From Conchiformibius sp. (GTDB lineage Bacteria; Pseudomonadota; Gammaproteobacteria; Burkholderiales; Neisseriaceae): 64,000 nt of DNA. The position numbers were made by a program, and so were the translations under genes. Below the pieces are notes generated by a model. That model ran no database searches, had not been told where the DNA came from, and was given only the letters and a program-made list of their open reading frames with translations. This document shows, piece by piece, positions 26,699 to 35,837 of the stretch. The stretch covers positions 1 to 64,000 of the forward strand of contig JASBYJ010000006.1 of the NCBI GenBank assembly GCA_029984035.1, in the 5' to 3' direction. Position 1 is the stretch's first letter, and every line of letters starts with the position of its first letter.

Positions 26699-27202
26699 AT
26701 GTACGATGTCAATACCCAAGATGTGCGCCGTTTTTTCGCCTATGTGTGGCAAAACCGTTTTGCCCCTTTGCAATTAGACGCTTTGCAGCAAAAGGCATTG
26801 CGGATTGTAGAGGCGCATCCCGAATATGCGCATTATTTGGAAAATGTAGAGCGGTATTTGGATTACACGTGGACACCCGAACAAGGGGAAACCAATCCTT
26901 TTTTACATATGTCGCTGCATTTGTCGATACAGGAACAGGTCGCCATCGACCAACCGCACGGCATTCGCGCCATTCATGAGCGTTTGTGTGCGCTTCACCG
27001 TGACGATTGGGTGGAGGCCGAGCACGGTATGATAGAAGCGTTGGCGGAAACGGTATGGGAGGCGCAACGTTACGGAAGAGGTTTGGACGTGAACAATTAC
27101 ATCACACGCTTGCGCAAGCTGGTCGATTTGGGACAGGAAGACGAGGCGCGTATCAATCCCCATGAAGTGCCTTTGTCGGAGCATATCAGTATGCGGGATT
27201 GA
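26699..27202 (+). CDS. DUF1841 family protein
   Basis: 167 aa, soluble, no signal peptide or TM segment. Features of the DUF1841 family are visible: the N-terminal FFAYVWQN, a central NPFLHMSLHLSIQEQVAIDQPHG stretch (the best conserved block), and a helical second half with HDRWxEAEHGMIEALAETVWEAQ-like pattern (here HRDDWVEAEHGMIEALAE). The biochemical role is unknown. It lies 48 bp upstream of holB and shares the promoter at 26643-26669. Confidence 0.8.
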   Translation: MYDVNTQDVRRFFAYVWQNRFAPLQLDALQQKALRIVEAHPEYAHYLENVERYLDYTWTPEQGETNPFLHMSLHLSIQEQVAIDQPHGIRAIHERLCALHRDDWVEAEHGMIEALAETVWEAQRYGRGLDVNNYITRLRKLVDLGQEDEARINPHEVPLSEHISMRD

Positions 27203-27250
27203 AGCTGCCCGAACGCTTCAGGCAGCCTTTGGAAACAACGGTAGAATGGT

Positions 27251-28234
27251 ATGATATATCCTTGGCAACACAACGCTTGGCAACATATTGCCGGACATTG
27301 GCAGCAAATGCCCCATGCGTGGCTGTTTACCGGACGCAGCCACACAGGTAAGACAGCGTTTGCCCGTTATTTTGCCCAAGCTTTGTTGTGTGAAAAACCG
27401 ACTGTATCGCACGAACCGTGCGGGCAGTGTATGTCCTGCCATTTGTTCGGGCAGGGCGCTCATCCCGATTTCTATCTGCTTGAGCCCGAACGCGCCGACA
27501 GTGAAAGCGCTGCGCGGGTGTTGCCGCAAATTAAAATCGATGCCGTTCGGGATGTGTTGGAACCATTGCTGCAAACTTCGGTACGCGGCGGCAGACGTGT
27601 AGTGATGGTTGCGCCTGCGGAGACGATGAATGTTCAGGCAGCCAACAGTTTGTTGAAAATATTGGAAGAGCCGCCGCAGGCAGTGGTATTTTTATTGGTT
27701 AGCCACGCTAAAGACCGTTTGCTGCCTACCATTAAAAGCCGTTGCCGCCATTTGCTGCTGCCGTCTCCCGACAAGCAGCAGGCCTTATCGTTTTTGCACA
27801 GCCGCGAAACGGAAAATGCGGAAAACTTGTTGGCATTTTATAGTGGCGCTCCTTTATTTGAAGTCCAGCCGGAACAAGATGCCATGCGCGCCGATTTGTT
27901 GGATTTATTGGCGCAACCGCGCCTGTTGGCTATATTGGATTATGCTGCGGCATTTGATAAATATAAATGGCCGTTGGCGTTATTACTCGATTGGGTGCAA
28001 AAATGGCTGACCGATGTTGCGCTGGCCGCGCAAAATATGTCGCCTTTGTATTATCCCGACCGTAGCGCTGCTCTGCGTTCGGTGTCGCAGAAAACCGATT
28101 CCGCGACACTTTTTGCATTAAGCGATACGCTCAATACACTCAGCCCTTACGGATACCACAGCTTAAATGTTAGAATGCAAACCGAATTTGTGTTGTGCGC
28201 TTATTTGGCGATGTTGACACGGAAAAAGGTTTAA
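27251..28234 (+). CDS. holB: DNA polymerase III subunit delta'
   Basis: 327 aa clamp-loader subunit. It has the AAA+ fold with HAWLFTGRSHTGKT in the P-loop position and a four-Cys zinc module (CEK…CGQCMSC). The segment LLKILEEPP is the family hallmark, followed by sensor motif TIKSRCRH. It works with DnaX and HolA to load the beta clamp. The order holB-pilZ-tatD is the same as in several other beta- and gammaproteobacteria such as Pseudomonas, which supports all three calls. Confidence 0.93.
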   Translation: MIYPWQHNAWQHIAGHWQQMPHAWLFTGRSHTGKTAFARYFAQALLCEKPTVSHEPCGQCMSCHLFGQGAHPDFYLLEPERADSESAARVLPQIKIDAVRDVLEPLLQTSVRGGRRVVMVAPAETMNVQAANSLLKILEEPPQAVVFLLVSHAKDRLLPTIKSRCRHLLLPSPDKQQALSFLHSRETENAENLLAFYSGAPLFEVQPEQDAMRADLLDLLAQPRLLAILDYAAAFDKYKWPLALLLDWVQKWLTDVALAAQNMSPLYYPDRSAALRSVSQKTDSATLFALSDTLNTLSPYGYHSLNVRMQTEFVLCAYLAMLTRKKV

Positions 28235-28248
28235 TCGAAGGAAATATC

Positions 28249-28635
28249 ATGAGTTCTGCTGCCCCAGTCCACAGCCCCAAGGCACCTGCCCAGCCCGGCC
28301 GTATGATGAGTTTGCGTTTGGAAAGCAAACCGGCGATTTATTCAAGTTATATGTCGTTTTTGGAATATGGCGGAGTGTTTTTGCCCACCGAGGACAAATT
28401 CCGAATGGGAGAGGAAGTGTTGCTGGTGTTGGAAGTAGTCGGGCCGGGTAAGACGGAAAAATTATTTTTAAAAACCCATGTGTGCTGGATTAACGCCAAT
28501 CCTACAGGCGGCGGCCGGCCCAAAGGAGTGGGTTTGGCATTGGGCGGCGATGAATCCGGTTTGAAAGCCAAAGCGATTTTCGAAGCCATTCTATCGGGGC
28601 TTCTGCACAACGAGCGCGCCACTTATACACTTTAA
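28249..28635 (+). CDS. pilZ: Type IV pilus PilZ-domain protein
   Basis: 128 aa from the ATG at 28249, chosen because AAGGAA lies 7 nt upstream; the longer frame from 28195 overlaps holB. The PilZ-fold strands are visible: MMSLRLESKPAIYSSYMSF, GVFLPTEDKFRMGEEVLLVLE and VCWINANPTGGGRPKGVGLAL. As in classical PilZ of type IV pilus systems, the RxxxR cyclic-di-GMP motif is absent, so it is expected to act through protein contacts (with PilB and FimX-like partners in other species) rather than by binding cyclic-di-GMP. It fits a competent, pilus-bearing organism. Confidence 0.88.
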   Translation: MSSAAPVHSPKAPAQPGRMMSLRLESKPAIYSSYMSFLEYGGVFLPTEDKFRMGEEVLLVLEVVGPGKTEKLFLKTHVCWINANPTGGGRPKGVGLALGGDESGLKAKAIFEAILSGLLHNERATYTL

Positions 28636-28643
28636 ACTTCGTT

Positions 28644-28678
28644 TTTATGCTGCCTGAAAGCTCTTCAGGCAGCATAAA
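28644..28678 (+). terminator. DUS hairpin after pilZ
   Basis: TTTATGCTGCCTGAA (28644-28658) pairs perfectly with 28664-28678 around a 5-nt loop. The U tract is poor, so it may only attenuate transcription into tatD. Confidence 0.5.
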
Positions 28679-28696
28679 CATTTGGATTTTTGTTTT

Positions 28697-29473
28697 ATGC
28701 ATTTGATAGATTCACACTGTCATTTAAATTTTGAAGGCCTGAATAACCGTTTGGACGAAGTGTTTGCCCATATGCGTGAAAAAGAAGTCGGGCAGGCACT
28801 TGCCATCAGCGTGAGCCGTGAAAGTTTCGCTGAAGTTTTGGCGATTGCCGAACAATATCCGCATATTTACGCCACAGTCGGCATTCATCCCGACAGGCAA
28901 GATGCAGAGGAATTCGGTTTGGCAGAGTTGCTGACCCATGCGCAACACCCGAAAGTAGTCGGCATAGGGGAAACAGGCTTGGATTATCATTGGTGTAGCG
29001 GTGATTTGGCATGGCAGCACGAGCGGTTTGCCACGCATATTGCCGCTTCCAAACAAAGCGGCTTGCCGCTGGTGATTCACACCCGAAAAGCCGCAGACGA
29101 CACTTTGCGCCTGTTGGCGGAACATCAGGCCGAGCAGGCCGTGATGCATTGTTTTGCAGAAGACAAGCGTGTTGCCAAGCTTGCGTTGGATATGGGTTTT
29201 TATCTTTCGTTTTCGGGGATTGTGACATTCAAGAATGCTGCGGATGTTCAAGAAGCCGCACGATATTGCCCTCTTGACCGCTTGCTGGTGGAAACCGACT
29301 CCCCGTTTCTCTCCCCTGTTCCATACCGAGGCAAACCGAACGAGCCTGCTTATGTGCGTTATACGGCTGAATTTTTGGCGCAATTGCGTGGCGAAGATTT
29401 TGAAACGCTGGCGCATGCCAGTACGGAAAATTTCTATCGTTTGTTTGACAAAGTGCCGCCTTTGGCTAATTAA
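28697..29473 (+). CDS. tatD: TatD-family metal-dependent DNase/hydrolase
   Basis: 258 aa from the ATG at 28697. The TIM-barrel metal ligands are present: DSHCHL at the N-terminus, GETGLDYHW, VIHTRKA, a central MHCF and the closing ETDSPFLSP. It is a cytoplasmic metallo-hydrolase of the TatD/YcfH/YjjV group with DNase activity in studied members. The position after holB-pilZ points to the YcfH-type orthologue rather than Tat-operon tatD. Confidence 0.9.
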   Translation: MHLIDSHCHLNFEGLNNRLDEVFAHMREKEVGQALAISVSRESFAEVLAIAEQYPHIYATVGIHPDRQDAEEFGLAELLTHAQHPKVVGIGETGLDYHWCSGDLAWQHERFATHIAASKQSGLPLVIHTRKAADDTLRLLAEHQAEQAVMHCFAEDKRVAKLALDMGFYLSFSGIVTFKNAADVQEAARYCPLDRLLVETDSPFLSPVPYRGKPNEPAYVRYTAEFLAQLRGEDFETLAHASTENFYRLFDKVPPLAN

Positions 29474-29520
29474 GCAAAGGCTGCCTGAAAGCTGCGGTTT
29501 ATCTTGAAATATTTAAAGTT

Positions 29521-29550
29521 TTGTTCATTTTAAATTGGTTTATTTATACT
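29521..29550 (+). promoter_or_regulatory. Candidate promoter of ptsH-ptsI
   Basis: TTGTTC (29521-29526), an 18-bp spacer and TATACT (29545-29550), 15 bp before the ptsH ATG. This would give a very short leader. Confidence 0.4.
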
Positions 29551-29565
29551 TTCGGACGGATTTTC

Positions 29566-29835
29566 ATGATTCAACAAACCTTTACCATCATCAACAAGCT
29601 CGGCTTGCATGCGCGTGCTTCTTCCAAATTCGCCCAAACTGCTTCGCGCTTTCAAAGCGAAGTGTGGGTTAGCCGCAACGGTAAGCGGGTGAACGGTAAG
29701 AGTATTATGGGTTTGATGATGCTGGCGGCCGCACAGGGTACGCAAATCGAAATTGAAACAGACGGCATAGAAGAAATGGCCGCTATGCAGGCTTTGTCCG
29801 AACTGATTAACGATTATTTCGGTGAAGGGGAGTAG
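29566..29835 (+). CDS. ptsH: Phosphocarrier protein HPr
   Basis: 89 aa. His15 lies in GLHARASSKF (the phosphorylation site) and Ser46 in GKSIMGLMML, the site used by HPr kinase in organisms that have it. It receives phosphate from enzyme I, encoded 2 bp downstream. No sugar permease (EIIBC) is encoded in this window. A mannose-family EIIA at 43227 is the likely acceptor, so the chain is probably regulatory. Confidence 0.95.
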   Translation: MIQQTFTIINKLGLHARASSKFAQTASRFQSEVWVSRNGKRVNGKSIMGLMMLAAAQGTQIEIETDGIEEMAAMQALSELINDYFGEGE

Positions 29836-29837
29836 TG

Positions 29838-31574
29838 ATGATAGTGCTGCACGGCGTAGCGGCTGGCAAAGGCATTGCGGTCGGTCGGGCGCATTTGGTG
29901 GTGCGTGGGGTGTCGGAAGTACCGCAGCACGATATTGCCGAAGAGGATTTGGCCGATGAGGTGGAGCGTTTCGAAACGGCAGTCAAAACTACCCGCCGTC
30001 AGCTGGAACAGCTCCGCAGCGCCATTCCCGAAAACGCTCCTACGGAATTGGGCGCTTTCATTTCGCTGCATTTGATGCTGTTGGCGGATGTTACTTTATC
30101 GCGCGAGCCTATTGATATTGTGTACGAACAGCATATCAATGCGGAATGGGCGTTAAAAATCCAAACCGACCGTTTGTCCGAACAGTTTGATGCGATGGAG
30201 GACGAATACCTGCGCGAACGCAAGCAGGATATGTTGCAAGTAGTGGAGCGTTTGCAGCGCAATCTCATCGGCCAAAGTACGGAATTGAATTTGGATGCCA
30301 ATTTGCTGGACGATACCATATTGATTGCACACGATTTATCGCCCGCCGATACGGTTTATTTCAAAGACCAGCGCATAGAAGGTTTTGTAACCGATACGGG
30401 CGGCGCGGTGAGTCATACCGCTATTTTGGGGCGCAGCCTGAATATTCCTTCCGTTATCGGTTTGGGGAATGCCCGAAAACTGATTAGCGAGCATGAGTGG
30501 GTAATCGTGGACGGTATCAGCGGAATATTGATTATCGAGCCCGATGATTTGATATTGGCCGAATACCGCAAGCTGCAACGTGCCTACCGCAGCCGTCAGC
30601 GCGAGTTGAACAAACTGAAAAAAACCGCCGCCACTACTGAAGACGGCGAAGAAATCGAACTGTTGGCCAATATTGAAAGTGCGGAAGATGTCAAAGCCTT
30701 GCACGGCAGCGGAGCGGACGGGGTCGGCTTGTTGCGCAGCGAATATCTGTTTCTCAACCGCGACAACCCGCCTGACGAAGAAGAGCAATATCAATTTTAC
30801 AGCGACATTGTCAAAAAACTGAAAGGCAAACCGCTGACTATCCGCACCATTGATTTGGGTGTGGATAAAAACCCGAGATGGTTCGGTCATAACGGCACAC
30901 CCAATGCGGCCTTGAATCCTGCGCTTGGATTGACGGGCATCCGTTTGAGCCATGCCGAACCGGTGATGTTCCGTACGCAGATGTGTGCGGTTTTACGTGC
31001 GGCCGTACACGGGCCTGTCAGAATGATGTGGCCGATGGTGGCCAGTGTTTCCGAGTTAAAACAATGTATTGTGCATTTGGAAGCGGCGAGACGCCAATTA
31101 AGCGAACGCGGTGAGACATTTGGCGACGTGGAAATCGGTTGCATGATAGAAATTCCGTCTGCCGCACTCACGGTTTCGACGGTGCTGAAATATGTGGATT
31201 TCATTTCCATAGGCACGAACGATTTGATTCAATACACTTTATCGGTAGATAGAAGCGATGACAGCGTCAGCTATCTTTATCAGCCCGCCCATCCTGCGGT
31301 TATCCGATTGTTGGCGCATATTATCCGCACGGCAAACCGCATCGGCAAAAGCGTTTCCGTATGCGGCGAAATGGCGGGCGATACGGATTACACCCGTTTG
31401 CTGCTTGGATTGGGTTTGCGCACGTTTTCTATGAACACCGCCAATCTGTTGGCGGTGAAAGATGTGGTGATTCACAGCAATACGGAAGAGTTGGAAAGCG
31501 AAATGGCTAAAATCACGCGCAATGAAGACCCTGATAAGGCGGAGGGCCTGTTGAAAAAACTGAATGCCGTTTGA
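29838..31574 (+). CDS. ptsI: PTS enzyme I (phosphoenolpyruvate-protein phosphotransferase)
   Basis: 578 aa. The ATG at 29838 is preferred over the overlapping GTG at 29835 because GGGGAG lies 5 nt upstream. The active-site His (about 193) is in GGAVSHTAILGR. The PEP-binding TIM barrel shows GVGLLRSEYLF, the metal/PEP site SIGTNDLIQYTL and the catalytic Cys region VCGEMAGD. It transfers phosphate from PEP to HPr. It is co-transcribed with ptsH. Confidence 0.96.
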   Translation: MIVLHGVAAGKGIAVGRAHLVVRGVSEVPQHDIAEEDLADEVERFETAVKTTRRQLEQLRSAIPENAPTELGAFISLHLMLLADVTLSREPIDIVYEQHINAEWALKIQTDRLSEQFDAMEDEYLRERKQDMLQVVERLQRNLIGQSTELNLDANLLDDTILIAHDLSPADTVYFKDQRIEGFVTDTGGAVSHTAILGRSLNIPSVIGLGNARKLISEHEWVIVDGISGILIIEPDDLILAEYRKLQRAYRSRQRELNKLKKTAATTEDGEEIELLANIESAEDVKALHGSGADGVGLLRSEYLFLNRDNPPDEEEQYQFYSDIVKKLKGKPLTIRTIDLGVDKNPRWFGHNGTPNAALNPALGLTGIRLSHAEPVMFRTQMCAVLRAAVHGPVRMMWPMVASVSELKQCIVHLEAARRQLSERGETFGDVEIGCMIEIPSAALTVSTVLKYVDFISIGTNDLIQYTLSVDRSDDSVSYLYQPAHPAVIRLLAHIIRTANRIGKSVSVCGEMAGDTDYTRLLLGLGLRTFSMNTANLLAVKDVVIHSNTEELESEMAKITRNEDPDKAEGLLKKLNAV

Positions 31575-31576
31575 GA

Positions 31577-31610
31577 TGCAGGCAGCCTGAAGTTTTCAGG
31601 CAGCCTGAAA
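31577..31610 (+). terminator. DUS pair after ptsI
   Basis: Two direct copies of CAGGCAGCCTGAA separated by 3-4 bases follow the ptsI stop. Because the DUS is nearly palindromic they can pair with one central mismatch. Termination is plausible but not strong. Confidence 0.4.
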
Positions 31611-31653
31611 GTCTGATTTTGGATGATATTTTTTTATCGGAAAGGAAACCACC

Positions 31654-32211
31654 ATGAAAAAAATGATGTTCTCCCTCTTGTTGGGTTTGAGTGTTTTGGC
31701 AGCCCAAGCGGAAACCAAAGTATTGCTGGAAACCTCGATGGGTAGGATTGAATTGCTGTTGGATGAGCAGAAGGCTCCGAAAACCGTAGCCAATTTTGTG
31801 AATTATGCCGAATCGGGTTTTTATCAAAATACGGTGTTTCACCGCGTTATAGACGGCTTCATGATACAGGGCGGCGGATTTACGGCAGATATGTTGGAAA
31901 AAACGACCCGGGCGCCGATAGAAAACGAAGCGGATAACGGGTTGCCGAATACGGTTGGCAGTATCGCGATGGCACGTACCGCTGCGCCGCATTCCGCTAC
32001 CGGCCAGTTTTTTATCAATGTAGCCAATAACGACTTTTTGAACCATAAAAGCAAAACGTCTGACGGATACGGATATGCGGTGTTTGGCCGCGTGAGTAAG
32101 GGCATGGACGTGGTGAATGCGATTTCGCAAGTCCGTACCGCGCGTAAAATGGGCCATGCGGACGTGCCTGTACAGCCTGTGGTGATTTTGAATGTCAAAG
32201 TGGTGAAATAA
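31654..32211 (+). CDS. ppiA: Periplasmic cyclophilin-type peptidyl-prolyl isomerase
   Basis: 185 aa. It has a signal peptide with cleavage after about residue 19 (LSVLAAQA|ETKV). Cyclophilin residues are visible: FHRVIDGFMIQGGG with the catalytic Arg, a SIAMART segment, GQFFINV and GYAVFGRV. It would catalyse proline isomerisation of exported proteins. A second cyclophilin without signal peptide lies 207 bp downstream. Confidence 0.92.
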   Translation: MKKMMFSLLLGLSVLAAQAETKVLLETSMGRIELLLDEQKAPKTVANFVNYAESGFYQNTVFHRVIDGFMIQGGGFTADMLEKTTRAPIENEADNGLPNTVGSIAMARTAAPHSATGQFFINVANNDFLNHKSKTSDGYGYAVFGRVSKGMDVVNAISQVRTARKMGHADVPVQPVVILNVKVVK

Positions 32212-32367
32212 GTTTCAGGCAGCCTGACTTTCATTATCGGCTCGAAGCGGATGCGCGGCTTTCAAATGCCATGCGTTCGAGTAGCGTGCCGGTGTTGTTT
32301 GTATGTTTCGATATGAAGGAGCGGCGATAGGACTGTGGGGAGAGATAGGGCTGCCGTTCTTTCTCTA

Positions 32368-32376
32368 TGATATACT
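32368..32376 (+). promoter_or_regulatory. Extended -10 promoter of ppiB
   Basis: TGATATACT (TGn plus TATACT) lies 42 bp before the ppiB ATG, so the two cyclophilin genes are probably transcribed separately as well. Confidence 0.45.
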
Positions 32377-32418
32377 CACGTCCATTGTCCGATTTTTTTC
32401 CGAGAGGCTTGAAGGATT

Positions 32419-32910
32419 ATGATTAAACTGCATACCAATTTCGGTGTTATCAGTATTGAACTGAACCATGAAAAAGCACCGCAAACCGCCGCTAATTTTG
32501 AACAATACGTTAAAGACGGATTTTATGACGGCGTGATTTTCCACCGCGTGATTAAGAACTTCATGATTCAAGGCGGCGGTATGGATGCCGATATGAAGGA
32601 AAAAACGACGCGCGAGCCTATCCAAAACGAAGCTCAAAACGGCCTGAAGAACGATAAATACACGATTGCGATGGCCAGAACGCAGGCTCCGCACAGTGCT
32701 TCTGCGCAATTTTTCATCAATACCAAAGACAACCATTTCCTGAACCATACGGAGCCGAGCCTGCACGGTTGGGGGTATGCCGTTTTTGGCAAGGTAGTGG
32801 ACGGATTTGATGTTGTGGACAGAATTGAAAATGTTGCCACTACCCGACACGGTTATCACGATGATGTACCTACCGAACCGGTGGTGATTACTAAAGCGGA
32901 AATCGTTTGA
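32419..32910 (+). CDS. ppiB: Cytoplasmic cyclophilin-type peptidyl-prolyl isomerase
   Basis: 163 aa with no signal peptide. FHRVIKNFMIQGGG carries the catalytic Arg. TIAMARTQAPHSASAQFFIN and GYAVFGKVVDGFDVVD are the conserved core. About half of the residues match the periplasmic paralogue upstream, so the pair probably arose by duplication, with only the first gaining or keeping an export signal. Confidence 0.93.
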   Translation: MIKLHTNFGVISIELNHEKAPQTAANFEQYVKDGFYDGVIFHRVIKNFMIQGGGMDADMKEKTTREPIQNEAQNGLKNDKYTIAMARTQAPHSASAQFFINTKDNHFLNHTEPSLHGWGYAVFGKVVDGFDVVDRIENVATTRHGYHDDVPTEPVVITKAEIV

Positions 32911-32920
32911 ACGGTTTCAT

Positions 32921-32955
32921 CAGGCTGCCTGAAACTTTTTCAGGCAGCCTGTTTT
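32921..32955 (+). terminator. ppiB terminator from an inverted DUS pair
   Basis: CAGGCTGCCTGAAA (32921-32934) and TTTCAGGCAGCCTG (32938-32951) pair perfectly and are followed by TTTT. Confidence 0.85.
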
Positions 32956-33212
32956 GTATGACAAACGGCGCATACTCATGCGCTTGTTTTTATGTAAGGG
33001 CTGTTGTGGGGTATGCCGCGATGCCGCCGGTGTATGCGATACCGTTTGAAACAAACCGGTTATGATGCGGTTGAGTGTTAAAGATTGTTCAGGCAGCCGA
33101 AATGGTTTGCCGCTTTGTTTCAAGTTTCCGCCAAAATGCTGTTTGTCGGATGACGGATGTGCGAATTCAACGGATAAGCGGAGCAGGCTGCCTGAAAGAA
33201 TAGGTTTGAAAT

Positions 33213-34202
33213 ATGTTTCACAGTTTTTTCTTAAATAGAAAATGGCTCAGTTGGGCTTGGCTGGGCGCGTTGGTTTTGTTGGCGGCAACTTGGTATAAGG
33301 TCGAGCTGGACGTTCAAATCAATACATGGTTTGGTGATTTTTACGATGCGATTCAAACTATGCTGACCAAGCCCGGTAGCGTAACTTTATCGCAATATTT
33401 GGATTTGGTAGCCAATTTTGCCAAAATCGCGGCAGTGTACGTATTGGTTGGCGTGGTGGCAGAATTTTTCGGCCGACATTATATTTTCCGTTGGCGTACG
33501 GCGATGACGGAACATTATTTGAAATATTGGCATCAAGTCAGACATATTGAAGGGGCTTCCCAGCGCATTCAGGAAGACACCATGCGTTTTGCGCGGATTA
33601 TGGAATCTCTGGGGGAGAGTTTATTGCGGTCGGTGATGACTTTGGCAGCGTTTTTGCCGATATTGTGGAAATTGAGCGAGAGCATTACCGAAATGCCGTG
33701 GATAGGCAAAGTGGAACATGCTTTGGTGTATTTGGCTATTTTGTTCGCATTGTTCGGTACGGTGGTGATGGCATTGGTCGGTATCAAATTGCCGGGTTTG
33801 GAATTTAACAATCAAAAAGTAGAGGCGGCCTACCGAAAGGAGTTGGTGTTGGGCGAGGAATCGGCTGAACGCGCACAGCCTCCTACCGTGCAGGAATTGT
33901 TTTCGGGTGTACGCAAAAATTATTTCCGCTTGTATTTTCACTATTTGTATTTTGATTTAATCCGCTGGTCGTATATACAGTTCGGTGTGGTGGTGCCGTA
34001 TATCGCTCTAGGACCGAGTTTGGTTATGGGCTTGATTACCTTGGGCGTATTGCAGGAAATCGTGCGGGCATTCAATCGGGTGGAAAGCGCATTTCAATTT
34101 TTAGTGCAGTCGTGGCCGACTATTGTAGAGTTATTGTCTATCTATAAGCGTTTGAAAGGGTTTGAAGAACAAATCCAAATTGAGAATATTTCTGCTCAAT
34201 AA
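33213..34202 (+). CDS. SbmA/BacA-like inner-membrane peptide transporter
   Basis: 329 aa polytopic membrane protein. The N-terminal NRKWLSWAWLGALVLLAATWYKVELDVQINTWFGDFYD and internal ALPGLEFNNQKVEAAYRKELV-type region (here LPGLEFNNQKVEAAYRKE) match the SbmA/BacA family, which resembles the membrane half of ABC exporters without a nucleotide-binding domain. At least six TM segments are visible (about 15-30, 65-85, 140-160, 170-195, 255-290). It is shorter than E. coli SbmA (about 400 aa). SbmA imports peptides such as proline-rich antimicrobials by proton motive force; the substrate here is unknown. Confidence 0.82.
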   Translation: MFHSFFLNRKWLSWAWLGALVLLAATWYKVELDVQINTWFGDFYDAIQTMLTKPGSVTLSQYLDLVANFAKIAAVYVLVGVVAEFFGRHYIFRWRTAMTEHYLKYWHQVRHIEGASQRIQEDTMRFARIMESLGESLLRSVMTLAAFLPILWKLSESITEMPWIGKVEHALVYLAILFALFGTVVMALVGIKLPGLEFNNQKVEAAYRKELVLGEESAERAQPPTVQELFSGVRKNYFRLYFHYLYFDLIRWSYIQFGVVVPYIALGPSLVMGLITLGVLQEIVRAFNRVESAFQFLVQSWPTIVELLSIYKRLKGFEEQIQIENISAQ

Positions 34203-34519
34203 TACGACAGGTTTTTATCGGGTATTCGGATGATTTGATATTGTGTATAGAGTGTTGTAGTAGGGGTAAAATATCGCAATAAAGTAATAAGATATAAAAA
34301 TTAAAGCAAATCGGTTTTGGTACATATTCAGATATTTTTTCGCTGTCTGAAAATTTTCAGGCAGCATTATTTTTTAATCGCCTTTCGTAATAAGATGCCG
34401 AATTTATCTAATGTGAAACAGAACGGTTCGACTCAATCCGTTGTATAAGCAGTATGTGCAGAAGAAGGCCTATCAAGCAGCCAAAGTATTTCAGGAGTCT
34501 GTGTCATTATTCTCATCAT
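34203..34519. other. Gap between the SbmA-like gene and tgt
   Basis: Apart from the terminator at 34342-34375, no gene or RNA is recognised. A degenerate set of short frames is present near 34395-34500. Confidence 0.4.
34342..34375 (+). terminator. Terminator downstream of the SbmA-like gene
   Basis: GCTGTCTGAAAA pairs with TTTTCAGGCAGC (one G-U pair) and is followed by ATTATTTTTT. It is a variant DUS hairpin. Confidence 0.65.
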
Positions 34520-34547
34520 TTGGTTTTGCAGTGAAACCCGCTATAAT
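34520..34547 (+). promoter_or_regulatory. tgt promoter
   Basis: TTGGTT (34520-34525), a 16-bp spacer and TATAAT (34542-34547), 48 bp before the tgt ATG, with a DUS in between. Confidence 0.6.
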
Positions 34548-34595
34548 CCCCCACCGTTTTCAGGCAGCCTGAAAACCGCACGATGAGGAAACCAG

Positions 34596-35711
34596 ATGCT
34601 CACCTTTACCCTACGCAAAACAGACGGCCACGCACGGCGCGGCACTTTGACGCTCAATCACGGCACGGTGGAAACGCCCGTGTTCATGCCGGTCGGCACC
34701 TACGGCTCGGTCAAAGCCATGACCCCGCAAAACCTGCACGAAATCCAAGCCCAAATCATACTCGGCAACACCTATCACCTGTGGCTGCGTCCCGGCTTGG
34801 ACGTGATTGAACGCTTCGGCGGGCTGCACGGCTTTATCGGCTGGAACAAACCCATTCTCACCGATTCGGGCGGTTTCCAAGTGTTTTCGTTGGCAGAAAT
34901 GCGCAAACTCACCGAAGACGGCTGCACCTTCAAAAGCCCCGTGAACGGCGACAAACTGTTTCTCTCGCCCGAAATTTCCATGAGAATCCAAACGGTTTTA
35001 AATTCCGACATCGTCATGCAGCTTGACGAATGCACGCCGGGCGACGCCTCGCACGAACAGGCGCGGCAGTCCTTGGAAATGAGTTTGCGCTGGGCGGAAC
35101 GCAGCAAAAAAGCGTTTGACGACCTGCGCAATCCCAACGCGCTGTTCGGTATCGTGCAGGGCGCGATGTACGAAGATTTGCGCGAACGGTCCCTGCGCGG
35201 TTTGGAAGAGATGGATTTTCCCGGCCTCGCCATCGGCGGCCTGTCGGTAGGCGAACCCAAGCCGGAAATGTACCGCATGCTCCGCGCGGTCGCGCCGATG
35301 CTGCCTGCGCACAAACCGCATTACCTGATGGGGGTGGGCACGCCCGAAGATTTGGTGTACGGCGTGGCATACGGCGTGGACATGTTTGACTGTGTGATGC
35401 CCACCCGCAACGCCCGCAACGGCTGGCTGTTCACCCGTTTCGGCGACATCAAAATCAAAAACGCCAAACACCGCCACGACACCCGCCCGCTTGACGAAAG
35501 CTGCACCTGCTACGCTTGTCAAAACTTCAGCCGCGCCTATCTTTACCATCTGCACAAAACGGGCGAAATTCTCGGCGCACAACTGAACACCATTCACAAT
35601 CTGCATTTTTATCAAACCATTATGGCGGAAATGCGCGAGGCCATCGAGCAGGGCAAGTTCGCCGACTGGCAGGCGCAATTCCACGAAAACCGCGCCAAAG
35701 GCACGGATTGA
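34596..35711 (+). CDS. tgt: tRNA-guanine transglycosylase
   Basis: 371 aa. It exchanges guanine-34 for preQ1 in tRNAs with GUN anticodons (queuosine pathway). Visible motifs are TPVFMPVGTYGSVKAMTP near the N-terminus, the catalytic Asp region LTDSGGFQVFSL, the nucleophile region GVDMFDCVMPTRNARNG and the zinc ligands CxCxxC (CTCYACQ). Length is standard. It is flanked by its own promoter and a downstream DUS. Confidence 0.97.
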   Translation: MLTFTLRKTDGHARRGTLTLNHGTVETPVFMPVGTYGSVKAMTPQNLHEIQAQIILGNTYHLWLRPGLDVIERFGGLHGFIGWNKPILTDSGGFQVFSLAEMRKLTEDGCTFKSPVNGDKLFLSPEISMRIQTVLNSDIVMQLDECTPGDASHEQARQSLEMSLRWAERSKKAFDDLRNPNALFGIVQGAMYEDLRERSLRGLEEMDFPGLAIGGLSVGEPKPEMYRMLRAVAPMLPAHKPHYLMGVGTPEDLVYGVAYGVDMFDCVMPTRNARNGWLFTRFGDIKIKNAKHRHDTRPLDESCTCYACQNFSRAYLYHLHKTGEILGAQLNTIHNLHFYQTIMAEMREAIEQGKFADWQAQFHENRAKGTD

Positions 35712-35837
35712 TTTTCAGGCTGCCTGAAAAATGTTGCTTCTTGTTGAAGATAGGCCGGTTTTCAATTGACCATACCAAAATTGGCAGTCATATTTCTTTA
35801 ATCCGAAATATGACTGCCAATTTGTTTGCAGATTTAA

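Noticed and set aside
34420..34450. tRNA T-arm-like string GGTTCGACTC
   Set aside because: The flanking bases do not form the 5-bp T stem, and no acceptor, D or anticodon arm can be found upstream.
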